A DNA stretch of 10,188 bases from an uncultured Eubacteriaceae bacterium. GTDB lineage: Bacteria > Bacillota > Clostridia > Lachnospirales > CAG-274. The translations under genes and the position numbers were made by a program. The notes under the pieces are model-generated. The model was not told the origin of the DNA. It saw nothing but the letters and a program-made list of their open reading frames with translations, and searched no databases. Below, one piece after another: positions 1 to 7,316 of the stretch (position 1 is its first letter; the number at the start of each line of letters is the position of its first letter). Location: positions 1 to 10,188 of the forward strand of contig CANOGI010000063.1 in the NCBI GenBank assembly GCA_947565475.1, written 5' to 3'.

Positions 1-38
1 ACTGTATATAGATATTATTATAATTTGTAGGTAATTGT

Positions 39-68
39 CTGACGGCAGAATGTTCGTTTTGCCGTCGG
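39..68. repeat. Hairpin in operon leader, distal
   Basis: An inverted repeat pairs CTGACGGCA (39-47) with TGCCGTCGG (60-68). Seven of the nine pairs are perfect, one is a G-T wobble, and the loop is 12 nt. No T-run follows, so it is not a standard intrinsic terminator for an unseen upstream gene. It could be a leader structure if transcription starts at the TATAAT at 19-24, whose -35 would fall at or before the window edge. Function unknown. Confidence 0.45.
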
Positions 69-149
69 GCGGTTCCTTGAATTTATTAGTGAGTTTATAA
101 GATGTAGAGAATAAATTATAAGCTTTTACAGCGATTAGCATAGTTTTAG

Positions 150-224
150 AGTGAATCAATAAAAAAATTTCTTAATACATTATATTTTTTAGAATTCGTT
201 TGTCTGTTCTTTTATTGATTCGCT
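150..224. repeat. 15-bp inverted repeat in leader
   Basis: AGTGAATCAATAAAA (150-164) pairs over its full length with TTTTATTGATTCGCT (210-224), with a single T-G wobble, around a 45-nt AT-rich loop. It lies just upstream of the candidate promoter at 229-257, with the right arm ending five bases before the -35. It could be an operator or looping site for a regulator, or an RNA stem if transcription starts further upstream. I do not recognise it as a known riboswitch or T-box. Confidence 0.5.
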
Positions 225-228
225 ATCA

Positions 229-257
229 TTGATATTTTTTGTCCGGAGAGGTATATA
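229..257 (+). promoter_or_regulatory. Candidate sigma-A promoter for the cimA-ilvB operon
   Basis: TTGATA at 229-234 (5 of 6 to the -35 consensus) is followed after exactly 17 bases by TATATA at 252-257. An alternative -10, TATAAA at 254-259, has 19-base spacing. A start near 264 would give a leader of about 100 nt before the first gene at 366. A second possible -10 (TATAAT, 19-24) lies near the window edge. The remaining leader up to 352 is AT-rich, with no gene and no T-box motif that I can see. Confidence 0.4.
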
Positions 258-365
258 AAAGGGGTATTAAGAGTTGTAAAGTTTTTCATAAAAGGCGCGG
301 TTTATTATTGTATAGAGATATTTTTATGTAATTTGATATTTTAAGGAAAGTCAGGGAGGTTTACT

Positions 366-716
366 ATGAAAAATTATGATAATTTTTTTCTTCCTGTTGA
401 CAATTTGGAAGACGCTAAACAATACTATGAGGAGTTATTAGGGCTGAAAATGAAATTTGATTTTTCCGATAAAGGAATGGCGGCTTTTAATGTGGGCGGT
501 GAGGAACCTGCCATAATTTTGAAAGATAAAAATAAATTTAAGGATTTAAAACCAACTATTTGGTTTGAGGTATCCGATGTTATGATGAAATATAAGGAAA
601 TGAGAGAAAAGGGTATTGCTTTTTTATCAGAACCATTTAAAATAAAAACAGGGTATGCCGTTGAGTTTGAGGACCCGTTTGGAAACAGACTGGGAATAAC
701 AGACTATAATAAATAA
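366..716 (+). CDS. VOC-fold (glyoxalase/bleomycin-resistance family) protein
   Basis: This 116-residue protein is the length of a single-domain vicinal-oxygen-chelate protein. The N-terminal NFFLPVDNLEDAKQYYEELL (residues 6-25) is the classic first strand and helix of the fold. The C-terminal DPFGNRLGITD matches the family's DPxGNxxEL turn. The last metal-binding Glu of that turn appears to be Gly here, and the usual His near the N-terminus is absent. Metal-dependent glyoxalase activity is therefore doubtful, and a binding or unknown role is possible. The start is supported by AGGGAGG at 353-359, six bases upstream. It is the first gene of the biosynthetic block, 17 bases before cimA and clearly co-transcribed, which hints at a job linked to the pathway. 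Fold assignment is confident; substrate unknown. Confidence 0.75.
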   Translation: MKNYDNFFLPVDNLEDAKQYYEELLGLKMKFDFSDKGMAAFNVGGEEPAIILKDKNKFKDLKPTIWFEVSDVMMKYKEMREKGIAFLSEPFKIKTGYAVEFEDPFGNRLGITDYNK

Positions 717-733
717 CGCGGGGAGGCGAGAAC

Positions 734-2326
734 ATGAACAAAAAAATAGATGTTTTTGACTCAACTTTGAGAGACGGGGCGCAGGGAGAGGGAATTTCCT
801 TTTCTGTTGAGGATAAAATAAAAATAGTAAAGGCTCTCGACCGATTGGGCGTTAGCTATATAGAGGCGGGCAACCCGGGGTCTAATCCAAAGGATTTGGA
901 ATTTTTTGAGAGAATTAAAAATGTTGAGCTGAGCAATTCTAAAATTGTGGCTTTCGGAAGTACAAGAAGGTGTAATATTACCGTTGAGGAAGATAGCAAT
1001 ATTAAATCTCTTGTAAGCGCTGGAGTTGACGCTGTTTCTATATTTGGGAAAAGCTGGGATTTCCACGTTACGGATATAATACATACTACTTTAGATGAAA
1101 ATTTAAAGATGATTAGCGAAACGATTCTCTATTTTAAAAATCTTGGAAAAGAAGTTATTTTTGACGCCGAGCATTTTTTTGACGGGTATAAAAATAACAA
1201 AGAGTACGCGATAAAAGCCTTGGAAGCGGCAGTCTCCGCCGGAGCGGACTGTATCGCTTTATGCGATACAAACGGCGGCTGTTTTCCTGATGAGATATAT
1301 GATATTACCAAATTTGTGTGTGAGAAATTTAGCTCAGTTTCTATAGGTATACATTGTCACAACGACTGTGGTATGGCTGTGGCCAACACTATTATGGCGG
1401 TTTATGCCGGAGCGGATAGTGTTCAGGGAACGTTTACAGGATTCGGGGAGAGATGCGGAAATACCGCTCTATCTACCGTTATAGCCAATTTACAAGTGAA
1501 ACGGGATTACTTGTGTATCCCTGAGGAGAACATAGAAAATCTCACTCACACCGCGAGAAAAATTTCAGAAATCGCTAATTTTAAACTAAGCGATATTACG
1601 CCGTTTGTGGGAAAATGCGCTTTCGCTCATAAGGGCGGTATGCATATAGACGGCGTAAGCAAGGCGCCCCACAGTTTTGAGCATATTGATCCGTCCATTG
1701 TGGGAAACGAGAGGAAGTTCCTTACAAGCGAGGTCGCCGGACGCAGTACTATTTTATCCATGATTAGAAAAATAGTTCCGGACATTGAGAAAAACTCGCC
1801 TGAAACGGATTTAGTTATTAAAAAGCTTAAAGATTTTGAATATAACGGTTATCAATTTGAGGGAGCCGAGGGGTCTTTAGAGCTTCTTATAAGAAAGACC
1901 CTTGGCAAGTACAAGCCGTTTTTTGAGCTGGTAAATTTAAAAACTATAGGGGAACAGCCTTATTTAGAGGGCGGAAGCGCTTCGGCGGTCATTAAAGTTA
2001 TCGTTGATGACAAGACGGAGATTACCGCGGCTGAAGGGGACGGACCCGTAAACGCTCTTGATACGGCTTTAAGAAAAGCGCTGGAGGTTTTTTATCCACA
2101 GCTTTCTGATGTTCACCTTACGGATTATAAAGTTAGAGTGCTTGACAGCAAAACAGCGACGGCTTCTAAAGTACGTGTTCTTATTGAGTCAAGCGACGGC
2201 AATGACAACTGGTCTACTGTCGGGGTTTCTAACGATATTATTGAGGCGAGCTGGCTTGCTCTTGTTGATTCTATTGAATATAAACTTATTAAAGATATTG
2301 AATTTAAGTTTAAAACGTATTTATAA
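734..2326 (+). CDS. cimA: (R)-citramalate synthase
   Basis: It condenses pyruvate with acetyl-CoA to give citramalate, the entry step of threonine-independent isoleucine synthesis. The 530 residues show a DRE-TIM/HMGL barrel followed by a LeuA-type C-terminal regulatory domain from roughly residue 385. DSTLRDGAQGEG (9-20) carries the metal-binding Asp14, and HCHND contains the metal ligands His207 and His209. DAEHFFDGYK (144-153), LCDTNGG and the FAHKGGMH motif are characteristic of the CimA branch of the 2-isopropylmalate/citramalate synthase family rather than of typical LeuA. The location directly before leuCDB, with ilvD and ilvB further on, supports isoleucine over leucine synthesis. GGGAGG at 720-725 sets the start. 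The C-terminal domain suggests feedback inhibition, by family probably by isoleucine. A closely related 2-isopropylmalate synthase is the main alternative. Confidence 0.9.
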   Translation: MNKKIDVFDSTLRDGAQGEGISFSVEDKIKIVKALDRLGVSYIEAGNPGSNPKDLEFFERIKNVELSNSKIVAFGSTRRCNITVEEDSNIKSLVSAGVDAVSIFGKSWDFHVTDIIHTTLDENLKMISETILYFKNLGKEVIFDAEHFFDGYKNNKEYAIKALEAAVSAGADCIALCDTNGGCFPDEIYDITKFVCEKFSSVSIGIHCHNDCGMAVANTIMAVYAGADSVQGTFTGFGERCGNTALSTVIANLQVKRDYLCIPEENIENLTHTARKISEIANFKLSDITPFVGKCAFAHKGGMHIDGVSKAPHSFEHIDPSIVGNERKFLTSEVAGRSTILSMIRKIVPDIEKNSPETDLVIKKLKDFEYNGYQFEGAEGSLELLIRKTLGKYKPFFELVNLKTIGEQPYLEGGSASAVIKVIVDDKTEITAAEGDGPVNALDTALRKALEVFYPQLSDVHLTDYKVRVLDSKTATASKVRVLIESSDGNDNWSTVGVSNDIIEASWLALVDSIEYKLIKDIEFKFKTYL

Positions 2327-2395
2327 AATTATAGAAAGTAAAAAAATTTTATTTTTGAACCGAGTTCTTAAAGATGAATTAAGGAGGATTATACT

Positions 2396-3655
2396 ATGGG
2401 TATGACTATGACTCAAAAAATTTTGGCGGCTCACGCCGGTCTTGAATCGGTTAAGGCGGGTCAGCTTATTGAAGCTAAACTTGACATCGTTCACGGCAAC
2501 GACGTCACTACTCCCGTGGCCGTTAAAGAGTTTAACAAAATCGGAGTTAAAGAGGTTTTTGACAAAAATAAGGTTACTATTGTCCCAGACCATTTTACAC
2601 CTAATAAGGACATTAAATCGGCGGAGCATTGTAAAATTATAAGAGAGTTCGCTAATGAAAAAGGCGTTAAGAATTATTTTGAGGTTGGACAGATGGGTAT
2701 TGAGCACTGTCTTTTACCGGAAGCCGGTCTTGTTGTTCCGGGTGATGTTGTTATAGGAGCGGACTCGCATACTTGCACTTATGGCGCTTTAGGAGCTTTT
2801 TCCACAGGGGTGGGAAGCACCGATATGGCTGTAGGAATGGCGAGAGGTGTGGCTTGGTTTAAGGTTCCATCAGCTTTGAAATTTGTTTTAAAGAATAAGC
2901 CAGCGAAATGGATAAGCGGTAAAGATATTATTTTACATATTATTGGTATGATAGGCGTTGATGGAGCTTTATACAAATCTATGGAGTTTGTGGGCGACGG
3001 TCTTGAGTATCTTTCTATGGACGATAGATTCACTATCGCCAACATGGCTATTGAGGCGGGCGGAAAAAACGGTATTTTTCCTGTTGATGAAAAAACTCTT
3101 GAGTATGTTAAAGAACACTCAAACAAAGAGTATACAGTTTTTGAGGCCGATTCTGACGCGGAGTATGACGCTGTTTACGAAATAGATTTATCTTCTTTAA
3201 GACCGACGGTTTCTTTCCCACATCTTCCGGAGAACACAAAAACTATCGACGAGGTAGGCGATATTGAGATTGATCAGGTTGTAATCGGTTCATGTACTAA
3301 TGGAAGAATGGACGATTTAAGAATCGCTTCTCAAATCCTTAAAGGCAAAAAAGTTAATCCTAAACTTAGAGTTATTATTTTGCCTGGTACTCAAAACATT
3401 TATCTGCAATGTATAGACGAGGGCATAGCTAAAACTTTTGTTGAGGCGGGATGTGTGTTCTCAACTCCTACCTGCGGGCCTTGTCTCGGCGGGCATATGG
3501 GAATTTTAGCAAAAGGCGAGAGAGCTTTATCTACAACAAATCGTAACTTTATAGGACGTATGGGCCATCCGGAGTCGGAGGTTTATCTTTGCAGTCCGGC
3601 TGTCGCCGCCGCTTCAGCTATTACAGGGAAAATTACAAGTCCTGAGAGTGTTTAA
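2396..3655 (+). CDS. leuC: 3-isopropylmalate / citramalate isomerase, large subunit
   Basis: This is the large, iron-sulphur subunit of the LeuCD dehydratase. In this operon it would isomerise citramalate to 3-methylmalate via citraconate, and it could also act on 2-isopropylmalate. At 419 residues it is the shorter archaeal/clostridial type rather than the ~470-residue enterobacterial form. The three [4Fe-4S] cysteines are visible as Cys300 in GSCTNG and Cys360/Cys363 in TCGPCLGG. Aconitase-family blocks such as GADSHTCTYGALG and NRNFIGRMG are intact. The start follows AAGGAGG (2381-2387) by 8 bases. An ATG two codons downstream (2402) and one four codons downstream (2408) are weaker choices. 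The 69-base gap after cimA shows no terminator. Confidence 0.93.
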   Translation: MGMTMTQKILAAHAGLESVKAGQLIEAKLDIVHGNDVTTPVAVKEFNKIGVKEVFDKNKVTIVPDHFTPNKDIKSAEHCKIIREFANEKGVKNYFEVGQMGIEHCLLPEAGLVVPGDVVIGADSHTCTYGALGAFSTGVGSTDMAVGMARGVAWFKVPSALKFVLKNKPAKWISGKDIILHIIGMIGVDGALYKSMEFVGDGLEYLSMDDRFTIANMAIEAGGKNGIFPVDEKTLEYVKEHSNKEYTVFEADSDAEYDAVYEIDLSSLRPTVSFPHLPENTKTIDEVGDIEIDQVVIGSCTNGRMDDLRIASQILKGKKVNPKLRVIILPGTQNIYLQCIDEGIAKTFVEAGCVFSTPTCGPCLGGHMGILAKGERALSTTNRNFIGRMGHPESEVYLCSPAVAAASAITGKITSPESV

Positions 3656-3671
3656 ATAGGAGGGTTTTGAA

Positions 3672-4178
3672 ATGAAAGCAAACGGTACTGTTTTTAAATA
3701 TGGGGATAATATTGATACCGACGTTATTATTCCGGCGAGATACTTAAATTCTTCCGACCCGAAAGAGTTGGCTAAACATTGTATGGAGGACGCTATACAT
3801 TCTACCGTCAACTTTGTGGAGAATGTTAAAGACGGCGATATTATGGTCGCTGAGAAAAATTTTGGATGCGGTTCCTCAAGAGAGCATGCCCCTATCGCTA
3901 TTAAAGCGAGCGGTATTTCTTGTGTTATAGCTAAAACTTTTGCCAGAATTTTTTATAGAAACGCTATTAATATTGGGCTTCCTATTCTTGAGTGTGAGGA
4001 GGCTGCCGACGATATTGATATGGGTGATAAAGTAGAGGTTGATTTTAACACAGGCGTTATTACAAACTTGACAAAAAACAAAACTTATCAAGCTGAGCCT
4101 TTCCCGCAGTTTATGCAGGATATGATGGCCGCGGGGGGACTTATTGAGCAGACTAAAGTTAAACTTGGATTAAAATAA
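3672..4178 (+). CDS. leuD: 3-isopropylmalate / citramalate isomerase, small subunit
   Basis: This is the swivel-domain partner of LeuC, completing the substrate-binding site of the isomerase. The 168 residues fit the short stand-alone LeuD class. GDNIDTDVIIPARYL (11-25) forms the first strand and substrate loop. GCGSSREH (65-72) is the conserved phosphate/carboxylate-binding loop of aconitase swivel domains. It begins 16 bases after the leuC stop, preceded by AGGAGGG (3658-3664), so the two subunits are translationally close and probably made in matched amounts. Nothing is truncated. Confidence 0.93.
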   Translation: MKANGTVFKYGDNIDTDVIIPARYLNSSDPKELAKHCMEDAIHSTVNFVENVKDGDIMVAEKNFGCGSSREHAPIAIKASGISCVIAKTFARIFYRNAINIGLPILECEEAADDIDMGDKVEVDFNTGVITNLTKNKTYQAEPFPQFMQDMMAAGGLIEQTKVKLGLK

Positions 4179-4231
4179 TTGGAACAGTTGGGGATTTATT
4201 CCCGTTAATTTGATATAGAGGTGGAATTGAA

Positions 4232-5302
4232 ATGAATTATAAAATCGCTGTTGTAGCGGGGGACGGTATCGGCCCCGAGGTAATGGAACAAAATATTCTT
4301 GTGTTAAATGAAATAGGTAAAAAATTTGGACATACTTTTGAGTATACTCACGTGTTGGGCGGGGGCTGCGCTATTGATAAGTTTGGCGAGCCTTTGCCTC
4401 AGGAAACTATTGACGTGTGCAAGGCGAGCGACTCTGTTCTTTTGGGCGCTGTCGGCGGATGGCAGTGGGACACTCTTCCAGGTGACAAGCGTCCGGAGAG
4501 AGCTTTGCTTGGACTCAGAGGCGCTTTGGGTTTATACGCCAATTTAAGACCGGCGACACTTCACGACGCTTTAAAAGACGCTTGCCCTCTTAAGCCTGAA
4601 TTGGTCAAAGACGGTGTTGATATTATGGTTGTGAGAGAGCTTACCGGAGGAATGTATTTCGGTGAAAAGGGAAGAAAGCAAACCGATATGGGCGAGGCGG
4701 CCTATGATGTTGAGCTGTATTCCGAAAAAGAGGTTGAGAGAATTACAAGAAAAGCTTTTGAGATAGCGAGAAAGAGAAATAAACACGTGACTAACGTTGA
4801 TAAACAAAATGTTCTTGAGTCCTCAAGGCTTTGGAGAAGCGTTGTTCTTGAGGTGGCTAAAGACTATCCTGACGTGGAGCTTGACCATTTATATGTTGAC
4901 AACGCTTCGATGCAGCTTATAATGCGTCCGACTACTTTTGATGTTATCGTTACTGGAAATATTTTCGGTGATATTCTCTCTGACGAGGCAAGTCAGATGA
5001 CGGGTTCTATCGGTATGCTTCCGTCGGCGAGTTTAGGCGAGGGCAGTCTTGGAATGTATGAGCCTGTTCATGGTTCCGCTCCTGATATAGCGGGCAAAGA
5101 TATTGCCAATCCTATCGCTACTATTCTTTCAGGGGCTATGATGCTTAAATACAGTTTTGGTCTTTTGGACGAGGCTAAATGTATTGAGGATGCCGTGACC
5201 AAAGTTCTTGACGAGGGATACAGAACCGCTGACATTATGAGCGACGGAATGAAAAAAGTGGGCTGTAAGGAAATGGGCAAACTTATTATTGAAAGACTCT
5301 AA
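4232..5302 (+). CDS. leuB: 3-isopropylmalate / 3-methylmalate dehydrogenase
   Basis: This NAD-dependent oxidative decarboxylase of the isocitrate/isopropylmalate dehydrogenase family has 356 residues, a standard bacterial LeuB length. With CimA and LeuCD it would turn 3-methylmalate into 2-oxobutyrate; on 3-isopropylmalate it makes 2-oxoisocaproate for leucine. GDGIGPEV opens the fold. Tyr142 (in GGMYFGEKG) and Lys191 (in VDKQN) are the catalytic pair. Asp247 and Asp251 in GDILSDEAS bind Mg2+. EPVHGSAPDIAG is the cofactor-binding loop. AGAGGTGG (4217-4224) supports the start. The 53-base gap from leuD holds only a weak GGGA/TCCC hairpin. A strong hairpin lies 25 bases after its stop, so this may be the end of the first transcriptional segment. 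Confidence 0.93.
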   Translation: MNYKIAVVAGDGIGPEVMEQNILVLNEIGKKFGHTFEYTHVLGGGCAIDKFGEPLPQETIDVCKASDSVLLGAVGGWQWDTLPGDKRPERALLGLRGALGLYANLRPATLHDALKDACPLKPELVKDGVDIMVVRELTGGMYFGEKGRKQTDMGEAAYDVELYSEKEVERITRKAFEIARKRNKHVTNVDKQNVLESSRLWRSVVLEVAKDYPDVELDHLYVDNASMQLIMRPTTFDVIVTGNIFGDILSDEASQMTGSIGMLPSASLGEGSLGMYEPVHGSAPDIAGKDIANPIATILSGAMMLKYSFGLLDEAKCIEDAVTKVLDEGYRTADIMSDGMKKVGCKEMGKLIIERL

Positions 5303-5327
5303 TATTGCCGAATAGTCGGAAGTATAC

Positions 5328-5356
5328 TGCGCCTGTCGGTGATACCGGCAGGCGCA
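5328..5356 (+). terminator. Strong hairpin after leuB; possible weak terminator or processing site
   Basis: TGCGCCTGTCGGT (5328-5340) pairs with ACCGGCAGGCGCA (5344-5356) over 13 positions, with one wobble and a GAT triloop. The tail is ACTGTTTATA rather than a clean T-run, so termination would be inefficient. It could instead protect the upstream mRNA from 3' decay or set lower expression of ilvD-ilvB. A small CCGA/TCGG tetraloop hairpin lies just before it (5308-5319). Confidence 0.55.
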
Positions 5357-5630
5357 ACTGTTTATAAGACACCCAACATTATAATTTAGGTATATACTGT
5401 GATTAGAGATGACATTTGTAAAAAAATTTTTTGTATTGTTGATTTTTGCTGTCACCGAGGTTTTTATCTATGGGAGAGATACAGAAAGCTGGACGAGAAA
5501 AGAAATTAGCCATATATACATATATATATGGAGTTATACTTGGGGGTTTTGGTAATAATTATGAATTTGACGGAAGAGTTTTCGCGGATTGAAAAATATA
5601 TTAAAAAATTATAGATGGAGGTTTTATAAT
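5357..5630 (+). other. Gene-free spacer between leuB and ilvD
   Basis: With the hairpin just before it, this makes a gap of 328 bases, unusually long for the operon. It holds a TATAAT at 5380-5385 without a convincing -35. It also holds a perfect 9-bp AT palindrome (CCATATATA 5510-5518, TATATATGG 5523-5531, loop CATA). A 48-codon reading frame (5409-5555) encodes a hydrophobic N-terminus (KKFFVLLIFAV) but has only weak AGAG as a ribosome site, so I do not call it a gene. An internal promoter for ilvD-ilvB is plausible but unproven. Confidence 0.4.
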
Positions 5631-7301
5631 ATGATTAGTGACAGAGTGAAAAAAGGGCCGGAGAAAACCCCTCACCGCTCTTTGTTTAAAGCTATGGGGT
5701 ATACGGACGAGGAATTATCAAGGCCTCTTATAGGTGTTGTGAACGCCCAAAGCGAGATTGTTCCGGGGCATATGCACCTTGACAATATAGCCAAAGCCGT
5801 TAAGTCAGGCGTTTTAGCGGCAGGGGGTACTCCTATTGAGGTGCCGGCTATTGGAGTATGTGATGGTATCGCCATGGGACATATAGGCATGCATTATTCT
5901 CTTCCAACAAGAGAGCTTATTGCGGATTCTGTGGAATGTCTCGCTACGGCTCACGGTTTTGACGGTTTGGTGCTTATTCCGAATTGTGATAAAATTGTTC
6001 CTGGTATGCTTATGGCGGCTGCGAGACTTAATATTCCCGCTATTGTCGTAAGCGGCGGTCCTATGCTCGCCGGTCATTTGAAATGCGGTTCGGACAGGGA
6101 AAAACTTAGCCTCTCGAAAACTTTTGAGGCTGTAGGCGCTTTTGAGGCGGGTATGATTGATGAGAATGAGTTAAAAGAATATGAGAATAAGTCCTGCCCG
6201 AGCTGCGGTTCATGTTCAGGTATGTATACTGCCAATTCTATGAATTGTCTTTCTGAAGTTATTGGTATGGCTCTTCCCGGAAACGGAACTATTCCAGCTG
6301 TTTATGGCGATAGAATTGGTCTCGCTAAACACGCCGGTACGCAAATTATGAAGTTGGTTAAAGAAGACGTTAAACCAAGGGATATTATGAATGAGAAAGC
6401 GTTTAAAAACGCTCTTACCATGGATATGGCGCTTGGATGTTCTACAAATTCTATGCTTCACCTTCCCGCTATCGCTCATGAGGCGGGTGTTGAGATTACT
6501 CTTGATATGGCGAACGAGATAAGCGACAAAACACCTAATCTTTGTCATTTAGCTCCGGCGGGCCCTAATTATATTGAGGAACTTAACGAGGCGGGAGGTA
6601 TTCCCGCTGTTATGAGTGAGATTAAAAAACTTGGTCTTCTTGAACTTGACAATCCTACTGTTACATTAAAAACCGTGGGAGAAAATATTGAGAACGCCTG
6701 CAATAAAAATCATGATATTATTCGTCCTGTTGACAATCCTTATTCTAAAACAGGCGGTATAGCTGTTTTAAAAGGAAATATCGCTCTTAACGGAGCCGTT
6801 GTAAAAAGAAGCGCGGTGGCTCCTGAAATGCTTAAACACTCAGGACCAGCGAGGGTTTTTGATTCTGAGGAGGCGGCGATTTCCGCTATTTTCGGGGGGA
6901 AAATCGTGAGCGGCGATGTTGTGCTTATCAGATATGAGGGACCTAAAGGAGGTCCGGGTATGAGAGAAATGCTTTCCCCAACTTCCGCTTTAGCGGGAAT
7001 GAAGCTTGATAAAGAGGTAGCTCTTGTGACAGACGGACGTTTCAGCGGCGCATCAAGGGGAGCGAGTATTGGTCACGCCTCTCCGGAAGCAGCCGCGGGA
7101 GGAAATATCGCCCTTGTTGAGGAGGGGGATATTATTGATATTGATATTAATGAGGGTATTCTCTCTGTGAGAGTCTCAGATGAGGTTTTAGATGAGAGAA
7201 GAGCTAAGTGGACTATGCCTGAGCCTAAAATAAAAACGGGTTATCTCTCAAGATACGCCAAACTTGTTTCAAGCGCGGACAAAGGCGCTATTCTTGAATA
7301 G
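5631..7301 (+). CDS. ilvD: Dihydroxy-acid dehydratase
   Basis: It removes water from 2,3-dihydroxy-3-methylvalerate or 2,3-dihydroxyisovalerate, giving the 2-oxo acid precursors of isoleucine and valine. The 556 residues match the family. CDGIAMGHIGMHYSLP, NCDKIVPGMLMA (Cys119) and CPSCGSCSGMYTANSMN (Cys189, Cys192, Cys195) carry the iron-sulphur and metal-binding residues. The N-terminal motif reads VPGHMHL, as in the E. coli-type enzyme, where the [2Fe-2S] class has a Cys (TPCN). This suggests an oxygen-labile [4Fe-4S] cluster, fitting an anaerobe. I place the start at the ATG at 5631, nine bases after GGAGG (5617-5621). A TTG 42 bases upstream in the same frame lacks a ribosome site. The gene is 15 bases before ilvB. 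Confidence 0.93.
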   Translation: MISDRVKKGPEKTPHRSLFKAMGYTDEELSRPLIGVVNAQSEIVPGHMHLDNIAKAVKSGVLAAGGTPIEVPAIGVCDGIAMGHIGMHYSLPTRELIADSVECLATAHGFDGLVLIPNCDKIVPGMLMAAARLNIPAIVVSGGPMLAGHLKCGSDREKLSLSKTFEAVGAFEAGMIDENELKEYENKSCPSCGSCSGMYTANSMNCLSEVIGMALPGNGTIPAVYGDRIGLAKHAGTQIMKLVKEDVKPRDIMNEKAFKNALTMDMALGCSTNSMLHLPAIAHEAGVEITLDMANEISDKTPNLCHLAPAGPNYIEELNEAGGIPAVMSEIKKLGLLELDNPTVTLKTVGENIENACNKNHDIIRPVDNPYSKTGGIAVLKGNIALNGAVVKRSAVAPEMLKHSGPARVFDSEEAAISAIFGGKIVSGDVVLIRYEGPKGGPGMREMLSPTSALAGMKLDKEVALVTDGRFSGASRGASIGHASPEAAAGGNIALVEEGDIIDIDINEGILSVRVSDEVLDERRAKWTMPEPKIKTGYLSRYAKLVSSADKGAILE

Positions 7302-7316
7302 TAAAGGAGTGATTTG

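Noticed and set aside
1..365. T-box riboswitch upstream of the branched-chain amino acid operon
   Set aside because: The expected T-box sequence (GGUGGNACCGCG-like) is not found; GGCGCGG near 294-300 and GGCGGTTCC at 68-76 are only superficial matches, and there is no terminator hairpin with a T-run before 366.
761..1084. Antisense reading frames inside cimA, leuC, leuB, ilvD and ilvB
   Set aside because: They lie wholly opposite well-recognised enzymes, lack ribosome sites and show no family features.
5589..5630. Upstream TTG start extending ilvD by 14 residues
   Set aside because: No ribosome site precedes 5589, the added residues do not resemble the family N-terminus, and GGAGG at 5617-5621 is correctly spaced for the ATG at 5631.
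7314..7316. TTG start one codon before the ilvB ATG
   Set aside because: It is only four bases from AAGGAG; the ATG at 7317 has better spacing.
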